From the IMG/VR virus record IMGVR_UViG_3300020579_000013, positions 1 through 62,441 of that record: a stretch of DNA of 62,441 nucleotides; one strand, given 5' to 3'. Positions 55,090 to 62,441 of this stretch are shown piece after piece. This stretch comes from a virus. The translations under genes and the position numbers were made by a program. The notes under the pieces were generated by a model. The model was not told the origin of the DNA. It saw only the letters and a program-made list of their open reading frames with translations, and did no database searches. Position 1 is the stretch's first letter. Each line of letters starts with the position of its first letter.

Positions 55090-57638
55090 TGGGCAACTTT
55101 TCCGGCAAATTGAACCCTGGCAATGTCGGCTCCTTCCTGGGCGGTATCCCGCAAGGCATGGAGGAACAGCAGAAGCTCCAGCACGGCGACTTCTCGAATC
55201 AAATCATGCGCAGTGCGGCCACCGAGTCCAATCTCGGCACGCATGGCAATCTACAGCAGGCCAACCTACTTGCACCGGCCGCCGGCCAGCCCCAGGCACA
55301 GCAGAGCGGTGGGATGTTTGATCCCGTACGCGAGCGCATCCACTCGCTTCTCGGTGCCGCGCAGCAGCGCTACCAACAAGTTTTCAGTCGCGGCCAACAG
55401 GGCCAGACCAATCCTGCCGCCGCGCCGAGCGGCCGTGGACCGGGCCCTGCCGCGCAGCAGACGACTCAGGCTCCCGGCAACGCCGCCATGAGCCGCCCGC
55501 AACCGACTACTTCGAGCGGTACAGCAGGACCTCCGGGCGCAACCGGCCCCATGCCCTTGCCGGATCAGGATCAAGTGACCGGCCGCGACTATCCGGGAGC
55601 CTATGCCGAAGGCGGCGCCATCCCCGGCCGCAAACTCGCCGGCATCCGCGCGAAGAAGGCGAAGGCCGGTAATGTGGCGAAGGCCACTGCGGGTGACAAG
55701 CAGGTCGCCAACCAACAACCAGGCGCCGGCGGGGCATCAATGCCCGGCCAGCAGATGCCCCCACGCAACACTGAGCCGGGTGCCGGAATTAGTAACCAGG
55801 ATCCGCAGCTAGCTGACGGCGGCCCGCCCAGTTCCGATGCGGGTACGGTGGCGACCGCGGGCATGCCGCGCGCCGAGTACAATGCCGTCGAAGCCGATGC
55901 CGATGGTGGCCCGGCTGGTCAAGGCAAGTTCATCCAGAAGGCGATCAAGAAGCCAGGGCAACTCCACAAAGATCTGGGCGTTCCCCAAGGCGAGAAGATC
56001 CCCAAGTCGAAGATCAAGGCAGCTGAAAAGGGCGGCGGTAAGGTCGCGCAGCGCGCTCGTTTCGCCGATACGCTGAGCAAGTTCAAGGATGGAGGGGCAC
56101 CGAAAATCCCAAAACTTGAACCGGGCGCAGCCCCGGAACCAAAGCCTGCACCCAATGCGGTGGAGCAGACCGTCAACAATGATGGCATGCGACACTATCT
56201 CGGCAAGACCATCAAGCGCTTCGATGATGGATCGCCTGGTGGTGTGAAACCGGATCAGGTACCGACCCCCGCTGGCACGAAAGATGATTCGTGGCCGGGC
56301 CTTATTCCTGCCGTTATTAATTCGGCCAAGTACTATGCTGGAGCTGTCGGCGCTCCTCTCGCGAACGCCAGCGGTCGCGCCGGCGAGCTCATTCAACAAG
56401 GGCTGTTTGGTGACAAGAATGCTATTGGCGCCACTCCTCCGCCGGCTACGCCCGGTAAGGGTGCGAGTCCGCCACAGGATAGCACTGCCTCGGCAGCCGC
56501 CGGCCCTCCGACCTCGGCATATAATCCGCATGTTCCGAACTCCAATGGTAGGTCTGGTTCAGCTCCGTACAACATAAATGACGGCTCGCTCGACTACCCA
56601 GAGAATGAGCGCCTTCCTGGCGATGACTACAACAAAGCTGGTCTCGCTGCCGCCCTCAAAGGAGGCCAAGGTACTCAAGGACCCCCCTCACCGCAGGGAG
56701 CGCCTCCAGCCGCCGGCGCCGCTCCGATCGATTTCTCGCAGGTACAGGTCGACCATAGCCAGATCCCCACGACTACCACGGAAGACTGGAGGAAGCTCGA
56801 GGCTGCCTCTGCGTATAACTACGCCGCGCATGGTATGGGTGCCGGCGAGGCGATGCGCAAAGCGAATGCTGACATTACGGGCATGCAGCACGACAACTTC
56901 ATGGACTACCTGCGCCAGGGGGCGGCACTGGACGCTGCCGGTAACAAGCAAGGCGCCATGGCCGCCTACAAGACGGCATATCAGTACTTCCCAACTGGCC
57001 ACGATATGCATTTCGGTGTCGGCCAGGATGGCAATATTGTGGCTTTTGGAGTCAACGAACAGACCGGAAAACCGGTTCAAAACGGTGCTGTGAAGCTTGA
57101 TCAACAAGGTATACACGGTATTATGACGCATTTCGCCAATCCGGAGAATTTCGTCAACGAAGGCATTCGGATGCAGACTCTTGCTAACGAGACTGCACAT
57201 TTGGGTAAAGGCCAGATCCCGCTCGAACAGGCGCAGGCGCAGCGTACGATAGCTCAGCGTAATTACCTCCAAGAACGGAATCCCACAGCTCTCGCAATTG
57301 CGGAGACGCGCGCAGATGCCGCGGGCCGCCGTCTGCAGCCGGATATCCAGAAGTACTACTCCAGCAACCTCAAAGATCTCCCTAACGCCGGTGATGCGGA
57401 AAATATTGCGGCGCAACTTGAAGCTCAGGCTCCTGGTGGTGTCGACCAAGCGCATCGTTTGCAGATCTTGGGTATCGTGCGGCATCTCTATGATCCAGCC
57501 ACCGACCCCGCCGAACGACAGCAATTCCTGCAGAAGTACCATCTACAGGAGCCCGCGCAGGCTAACCTCCAAGGTGGCGCAATTCCTGGTCGAGCTGAAG
57601 ATCCTTATGCGAGGGGCTACGCCCTTTACGGACAATAG
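55089..57638 (+). CDS. Internal virion protein 2 (849 aa)
   Basis: Starts M-G-N-F-S-G-K-L-N-P-G-N-V-G. The first 500 residues are Gln/Gly/Pro-rich with Y-A-E-G-G-A-I-P-G-R; a helical domain follows (Y-N-Y-A-A-H-G-M-G-A-G-E-A-M-R-K-A). It ends with Q-G-G-A-I-P-G-R-A-E-D. It stands between two internal proteins and is probably packaged and ejected. Confidence 0.65.
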   Translation: MGNFSGKLNPGNVGSFLGGIPQGMEEQQKLQHGDFSNQIMRSAATESNLGTHGNLQQANLLAPAAGQPQAQQSGGMFDPVRERIHSLLGAAQQRYQQVFSRGQQGQTNPAAAPSGRGPGPAAQQTTQAPGNAAMSRPQPTTSSGTAGPPGATGPMPLPDQDQVTGRDYPGAYAEGGAIPGRKLAGIRAKKAKAGNVAKATAGDKQVANQQPGAGGASMPGQQMPPRNTEPGAGISNQDPQLADGGPPSSDAGTVATAGMPRAEYNAVEADADGGPAGQGKFIQKAIKKPGQLHKDLGVPQGEKIPKSKIKAAEKGGGKVAQRARFADTLSKFKDGGAPKIPKLEPGAAPEPKPAPNAVEQTVNNDGMRHYLGKTIKRFDDGSPGGVKPDQVPTPAGTKDDSWPGLIPAVINSAKYYAGAVGAPLANASGRAGELIQQGLFGDKNAIGATPPPATPGKGASPPQDSTASAAAGPPTSAYNPHVPNSNGRSGSAPYNINDGSLDYPENERLPGDDYNKAGLAAALKGGQGTQGPPSPQGAPPAAGAAPIDFSQVQVDHSQIPTTTTEDWRKLEAASAYNYAAHGMGAGEAMRKANADITGMQHDNFMDYLRQGAALDAAGNKQGAMAAYKTAYQYFPTGHDMHFGVGQDGNIVAFGVNEQTGKPVQNGAVKLDQQGIHGIMTHFANPENFVNEGIRMQTLANETAHLGKGQIPLEQAQAQRTIAQRNYLQERNPTALAIAETRADAAGRRLQPDIQKYYSSNLKDLPNAGDAENIAAQLEAQAPGGVDQAHRLQILGIVRHLYDPATDPAERQQFLQKYHLQEPAQANLQGGAIPGRAEDPYARGYALYGQ

Positions 57639-57641
57639 TCC

Positions 57642-60600
57642 ATGGCGTTGAACCCAACTCTACAGCTTCCGGATGTCCCTATCGAGGAGACTCCTTCTGA
57701 ACCCATACCGGGTATCAGTGACGTGCGCGCGCAAGCCGCGCAGATGCTTAAAGATGCCCAAGCGCTTCCTCGAGCTGGGGCCCCAGGTGCACCTCCGCAA
57801 ACCGGCGCCACCGACTCATGGCTGAAGGATCTGTCTTCTTCTCTTCCAGGGCGCCCTGCGCCAAAAGAAGGGCTCTTTTCCGGAGTCGGTAAGGCGGCCG
57901 CTGCCGGCGCCGCGGAGCTCGGGCATCAAGTCACTGGAGCCGCCAACTGGGCCGCCCAGCGCCTCGCGCCGGGATCCCCTGTCGCCGGCGCCACCAACTG
58001 GGCCAACCAAGTCGCCGGTCAGTCTGCACAGGACTGGCGCGATGAGATGACGCCGCAGGAGCGCGACCTGATGGCGCGCGAGTGGACCACCCTCGACCCG
58101 CATCAGACTATCTGGCAAGGCTCTCCTCACGACTTCATCCACGCCCTGACCCTACAGATGGGGCAGGCCGCGCCGGCCACGCTCTCGATGCTGCTGCCCA
58201 TGACCGCTATGGCGCGCGCTGGCATGACGGCCGGCGCTTTGACCTACGTCGGAGCCACCCAAGCGGGGCTCTCCCTAGGACAAATTTCCAACAACATCAA
58301 CCAGGAAATTGCCAGCCGGGACGACAATACCCTTCGGCAGCAGTCTCCGGCCTACGCGAAGATGCTGGACGGCGGCATGGACCCGCGCGCGGCGCGGCAG
58401 GAACTCACCAACCAGGCTCAGCGTTATGCGCCGGTTGTCGGCGGTTTGATTTCCGGCGCCATCGCCACTCTGGCAGGAAGATACCTAACACCCGTTATCA
58501 CGGGTCAAGCCGGCGCTGGTGTATTACGGCGCGCCGGCATGGGGTTTGCCGACCAGGCGCTTCAGGGTGCGGGCATTGGCGCGGCGAATTACGTTGCGAC
58601 GGAGACTGCCGCGAACGTATATGACAAAGGGCGGCTCCGGAATCTGGTGGGTGGTCTGCATGCCGCCGGCGAGTCCGCGGCCGCCATGGGTGCTCTGGGA
58701 GCAGGCTTTGCGGTCGCGCATGGTCGCAGCCAGCCACTACACACCGACAAAGCGCCGAATCAGCCGGAGGCTGCGCAAATACACCAGACGATGGCGCAGA
58801 CACCCGAAAACAAGGCTACCGGGGTCTCGCCTGAAGAGCACACCTCCGGAGCCGGTCAGACGGACGAATACATTCCGATTGAGCGGATTCGCGAAGGAGA
58901 GACCCTAGGAGCGGCGAACGAGCCTACCCCGCCACCCCAGGGTCACCAAAATGAGCTTCCTTTCGGTCCTAGACAGGATGTAGCCCAGGCCATAAGGGCG
59001 CACTACGATCAAGGTGACGTCGCGCATTGGGGCGAACCTCCGCAGCCCAGCGGCTACCGCGGCGCCCCGCCGCCGGAGCCCGGCCCCCAGGAACCGCCTT
59101 GGGCGAACCAGGCCGCCATCGCGCAGCGCCAAGAGCAACTGCCGCTTCAGGGCGGCCAAATGAATCCGCCGCGGCCGGGACCATCGCCCCCCGTTCCGGC
59201 GCCTGCACAACTGAATTTGCCGCTGCGTCGTCAAGCTCGCGGCGGACCCGAATTCCCCCCGGTGGCTGAGCCACCTAGAACCGTGGCTGACCAACTTCGA
59301 GCGCGGAATGTTTACCCGACGCCCGACTGGAACCAGCCCGACCTTCTGCGTGACCAGCCGTCTCCTGGTCAGCTCACCACCGTGGGGAACCGTCCGACCA
59401 TACAAGGTAATGCCGAGGCGCCCGGCGCGCGCCCGTTCACCGACATACAGGGGCAGCTCCATGAACTCACCCAAGGCACGCGTTCTGGTGTATGGCTCTC
59501 GGGCGATACTCTGGCGTCGCTCCGACGGTCAGGTCTTCTGGACCGCGTTCGAGACCAAGCCGGAGATGAGGCGGTTCCTCTGGTCAATTTTGATGGGAAA
59601 GGCGGAACACTTCTCGCCAAAGATCAGGCCACCGCCGAGGAGCTTACCCATTATCGAGACGCGAAGGTCGGCACTGTCCCGGAGATTATCGAGCACGCTG
59701 CTGGAGAGACTGCGGCGGGCCCTGCGGAAGTACTTCGCCGCGCGCAATTGACAAACGTCGAGAATGAAGTACAACAGCGGGCTCAAGCCGAAAAGGAGAC
59801 AGGTCGTGCAGTCAGACAAGCAACCGAAGCCACCGTCCCCGATACGGCTACTGCTCTGCGTGCACGTGCTGCTGCTGCGCGTGACCTGGCAACTGGCAAA
59901 GAATCGCCTCCAATATCTGGTCCGGAAGCTGCTAAGCGACTGACGGCCGAAGCACAGAAGGTACACAATGAAATTACTGGTAGGGCATGGCGTGGTATTG
60001 GGGCTCCTGATCCGCGAGACATTGACTTTCACTCTGAAGATCTGCAAAGACAGTATCAAAACCTCGATCACGAGCTTGCTGGCATGCGAGTCATGCGTAA
60101 TACCGCGCGAACTGCGGAAGATGTGGCGCACGCTAATGCCGGTGCGGAGGTGGTTGAGCGCAAGATCGCCCGCTTCCTCGAGTCCCATCCCCACGAAACC
60201 CGAGCCGAGCAAGTCGCCCGCGCGGCTGTGCGTGTGTCGCCCGAAGGAGTCCGTGAGTTCGTCGAGAATAAACGACAGGTCGGCAAGCGACTCGTCAAGC
60301 CTCTCGAACGAATAGAGACGGCAGCTCTCCCCAAGGAAGCGCGGCCAACGCGCGCCGAGCTGCGGGCGATGCATCCCGACGAGTTCAAGCCACTCTACGA
60401 AGAGGCGCTTGCACGTACGTCCGAGAGTAGCGGCCGGCAAAAGATCTCCGCTGAGGAGATGCGGGCCCAGGACCAGGGCTATCGATCGCTCGAGGAAAAG
60501 CGGGTCCTGCGGTACTACCGCACTGAGGCAGAACACGCCTCCGTCGGAGCGGTGCATTCTGACAAAATGGCGGTCTCGCCTCGTAGAGCACTCACCGAGC

Positions 60601-62441
60601 GCGAAGTACAAAAGAACGCCGTGAAGGGCCGCACCGCGGCGCGCATCGTCGGTTACAAGACATTTGACCCGCGCAATCTTATCGCCGATGTACAGTCCCA
60701 GCGGGAGATGGAGGCCAATACGGCCGGCCGCAAAGAGTTCCGCCAGCAGCGCCAGGCGCTTAAGGTTGGCATCGAGAAGACCGTTCGTAATGGTGAGCGG
60801 GCTATCAAGCAGCTGGAGAAGGTCGAGCCGGAGATGATCAACGGTAAGCTATCGATGGCCAAAGGTTACATGCGGCAGATACTGCAGTATGGTCGTGCGT
60901 TACGCGACGGGCCGATGAACAGCTCCCACGCCATGTCCGCTGCGAAACAATTCAACGCGCACGTCGAGATGCTCTCCAAGTTGGACCCGCAGAAGCGGGC
61001 GCAGTACCTGATCGACGCTTACAATACTGAACTGAAACGCCAGAACCAGCGGGCCGCCGGCGCCAACCCGGAGCGCCTCGCGCACAACGAAGAGATCGGC
61101 GGCGAGCAACCACTGGTTTCGGATAGCCTCGAGCCATATCGTAGTGCCCTGGGCTATCCTCAGAAGCCGACCGCATTCACTGAGTCTGCACGTACAGTCG
61201 CACAGCATTTTGAGCAGGGGCCCGTGCGTGCGCATGTGGTGATTCGCGAAGTGCTGCGGCAGTTCCCCGAAGGCTCGCCGATGCATCGGTTGTTCACGGC
61301 TCTCAATCATGTAGTGGATGCCGGCACTATGGTCGGATACACCAACGACAAGACCATGGGCAATAATATCGCCCAGACTCGTTGGGCAGCCGAGGCTCCG
61401 GCTGTACATATCAATCGCGCAGCGCTGGATGAAACGCGTTCGATGGGGCAGGCTCCGGAGTTCCAACTCATGCATGCATTGGGCCACGAGCTGGTGCATG
61501 TCGCGACGGTGCGCGCCATTGAGGCTAACCCTGCAGTGAAGGCGCGGCTCGAGGCGATTCTCGCCGAAGTCAACAAGAACATGACCGCCGACCTGCACTA
61601 CGGCACGACGAACGTCAAGGAGATGGTCGCGGAAGCCTACGCCAATCCGGAGTTCCAGAATTTCCTGAACACGATCAAAGTGGCGGGCACCCAGGAGTCT
61701 TTATGGGGCCGCTTCAAGCAGGTCGTGGCAGATATCCTTGGTTTCAAGTCGACTGACAAGCACTTTACCGCGCTCGATGCGATTATGCGGGAGCACGGCA
61801 CGATCTTTCGCGGCAAGGAATACGCAACTACCCCCGGTATGCGCGCGCTGCCGGAGAACCTGGAGCGAGATCGCGAAGGCGTACATGTTGGCAATGCGAT
61901 CGACCGGATTCAGAAATCTGCCGGCTTTGTGAAGGACCTGTATACCAACGCTACACAGCACACCGGACAGGCAGGTCTCGCTTTGATGACCCCGAGGCAG
62001 CAAAGTGCGCAATTCAGTAAGTATTTTGAACGAGCCGATGGCAGCAACCCATACAAACGCTACTGGGACACTTTCTTCAAGCGTGCTTCAGATAATGCTC
62101 TTTCCATGGAGCATGTCGGAAAGCTATCTAACCATTGGTCAAACCTTGAGGAGAAGTACGGTGTCGACCAAGCAGCCCAGCTCAGCAAGCTCATGCATGA
62201 CTCCACCATCTACGGATTCCACCCTGATCTTTCGGCGGACGCCACCGAAAACGCACACATCAGCGGAGACAATGTTGGCCGCGCAGCAGAGGCACGAACG
62301 CAATTTCAAGCGCTACCAGAGGAGATGCAAGCGCATTTCCGGACGATGAAGAAGTATTACGCGGACGAGCAGCGCAACACGACCGACCAGATCGTGCTGA
62401 ACGGCTTGCACGCGATGCTGACCAAGGGCGAGGATGCGGCG
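57642..62441 (+). CDS. Giant polyvalent internal virion protein with HExxH peptidase, N-terminal part
   Basis: The first 1,600 residues; the frame is open to the contig end and continues at base 2, giving 2,426 residues in all. Residues about 165-360 are Gly/Ala-rich and hydrophobic (M-G-Q-A-A-P-A-T-L-S-M-L-L; G-L-I-S-G-A-I-A-T-L-A-G), possibly membrane-active. A zinc peptidase motif G-H-E-L-V-H-V-A lies at residues 1281-1288. Charged helical regions lie between. This is the MPTase plus PLxRFG layout of phage polyvalent proteins that enter the cell with the DNA. Confidence 0.85.
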   Translation, partial: MALNPTLQLPDVPIEETPSEPIPGISDVRAQAAQMLKDAQALPRAGAPGAPPQTGATDSWLKDLSSSLPGRPAPKEGLFSGVGKAAAAGAAELGHQVTGAANWAAQRLAPGSPVAGATNWANQVAGQSAQDWRDEMTPQERDLMAREWTTLDPHQTIWQGSPHDFIHALTLQMGQAAPATLSMLLPMTAMARAGMTAGALTYVGATQAGLSLGQISNNINQEIASRDDNTLRQQSPAYAKMLDGGMDPRAARQELTNQAQRYAPVVGGLISGAIATLAGRYLTPVITGQAGAGVLRRAGMGFADQALQGAGIGAANYVATETAANVYDKGRLRNLVGGLHAAGESAAAMGALGAGFAVAHGRSQPLHTDKAPNQPEAAQIHQTMAQTPENKATGVSPEEHTSGAGQTDEYIPIERIREGETLGAANEPTPPPQGHQNELPFGPRQDVAQAIRAHYDQGDVAHWGEPPQPSGYRGAPPPEPGPQEPPWANQAAIAQRQEQLPLQGGQMNPPRPGPSPPVPAPAQLNLPLRRQARGGPEFPPVAEPPRTVADQLRARNVYPTPDWNQPDLLRDQPSPGQLTTVGNRPTIQGNAEAPGARPFTDIQGQLHELTQGTRSGVWLSGDTLASLRRSGLLDRVRDQAGDEAVPLVNFDGKGGTLLAKDQATAEELTHYRDAKVGTVPEIIEHAAGETAAGPAEVLRRAQLTNVENEVQQRAQAEKETGRAVRQATEATVPDTATALRARAAAARDLATGKESPPISGPEAAKRLTAEAQKVHNEITGRAWRGIGAPDPRDIDFHSEDLQRQYQNLDHELAGMRVMRNTARTAEDVAHANAGAEVVERKIARFLESHPHETRAEQVARAAVRVSPEGVREFVENKRQVGKRLVKPLERIETAALPKEARPTRAELRAMHPDEFKPLYEEALARTSESSGRQKISAEEMRAQDQGYRSLEEKRVLRYYRTEAEHASVGAVHSDKMAVSPRRALTEREVQKNAVKGRTAARIVGYKTFDPRNLIADVQSQREMEANTAGRKEFRQQRQALKVGIEKTVRNGERAIKQLEKVEPEMINGKLSMAKGYMRQILQYGRALRDGPMNSSHAMSAAKQFNAHVEMLSKLDPQKRAQYLIDAYNTELKRQNQRAAGANPERLAHNEEIGGEQPLVSDSLEPYRSALGYPQKPTAFTESARTVAQHFEQGPVRAHVVIREVLRQFPEGSPMHRLFTALNHVVDAGTMVGYTNDKTMGNNIAQTRWAAEAPAVHINRAALDETRSMGQAPEFQLMHALGHELVHVATVRAIEANPAVKARLEAILAEVNKNMTADLHYGTTNVKEMVAEAYANPEFQNFLNTIKVAGTQESLWGRFKQVVADILGFKSTDKHFTALDAIMREHGTIFRGKEYATTPGMRALPENLERDREGVHVGNAIDRIQKSAGFVKDLYTNATQHTGQAGLALMTPRQQSAQFSKYFERADGSNPYKRYWDTFFKRASDNALSMEHVGKLSNHWSNLEEKYGVDQAAQLSKLMHDSTIYGFHPDLSADATENAHISGDNVGRAAEARTQFQALPEEMQAHFRTMKKYYADEQRNTTDQIVLNGLHAMLTKGEDAA
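62228..62441. repeat. Right copy of the contig-end overlap
   Basis: Repeats bases 1-214 with two synonymous differences; see the left copy. Confidence 0.9.

Overview
The window is an essentially complete genome of a tailed double-stranded DNA phage. Bases 1-214 reappear at 62228-62441 with two synonymous differences, so the contig closes into a circle of about 62,227 bp. One reading frame runs off the right end and continues at the left end; joined, it encodes a 2,426-residue virion protein. A nested Rz/Rz1-type spanin pair, a PagL-like outer-membrane barrel and a family of secreted proteins point to a Gram-negative host. I see no integrase, no tRNA, no CRISPR array, no phage RNA polymerase, and no phage sliding clamp or single-stranded-DNA-binding protein of a classical type. 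This suggests a lytic phage that relies on the host replisome. The closest overall resemblance I can suggest is to Bcep22-like podoviruses (about 60 kb, with a giant polyvalent protein), but that is an impression, not a search result.

Layout. (1) The late, rightward block runs from about 36.9 kb through the circular junction to 6.9 kb. It holds a decoration-type protein, portal, small accessory proteins, scaffold, major capsid protein, head-tail connectors, tail and fibre proteins, lysozyme, holin, spanins, GNAT, HNH, three large internal virion proteins, then a metallophosphoesterase, endonuclease VII, nucleotide phosphohydrolases and a secreted protein. It ends at a strong terminator near 6.93 kb. 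(2) The terminase genes (34.9-36.9 kb) form an inverted leftward island. (3) A rightward early block (29.7-34.9 kb) holds small membrane and secreted proteins, a PagL-like lipid A deacylase, a ribbon-helix-helix regulator and a glycosyltransferase cassette. (4) A long leftward block (29.5 down to 6.9 kb) holds replication and host-takeover genes: primase-helicase, SNF2 helicase, VRR-NUC, Cas4/RecB-like nuclease and family A DNA polymerase. It also holds a sugar-type methyltransferase, a MoxR ATPase / helical partner / VWA-metallopeptidase triad, and a dense array of tiny genes.

The most striking content is in block 4. About twenty very small, mostly tandem, translationally coupled proteins (33-89 residues) carry a Q-x-x-(L/M)-F pentapeptide at or near the C-terminus. 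This is the consensus of the bacterial beta-sliding-clamp (DnaN) binding motif. Many also share a Trp-rich W-L-x-W/Y-(D/E) core. The phage VRR-NUC nuclease has the same tail. I read this as a battery of clamp-docking microproteins, probably acting on the host replisome. A recurrent palindrome, TTACAA-N3-TTGTAA, is scattered through this block and overlaps gene ends and coding sequence, as expected for a dispersed operator ('stoperator') system. Starts are often GTG or TTG and most genes overlap by ATGA/GTGA/TTGA, so translation is tightly coupled.
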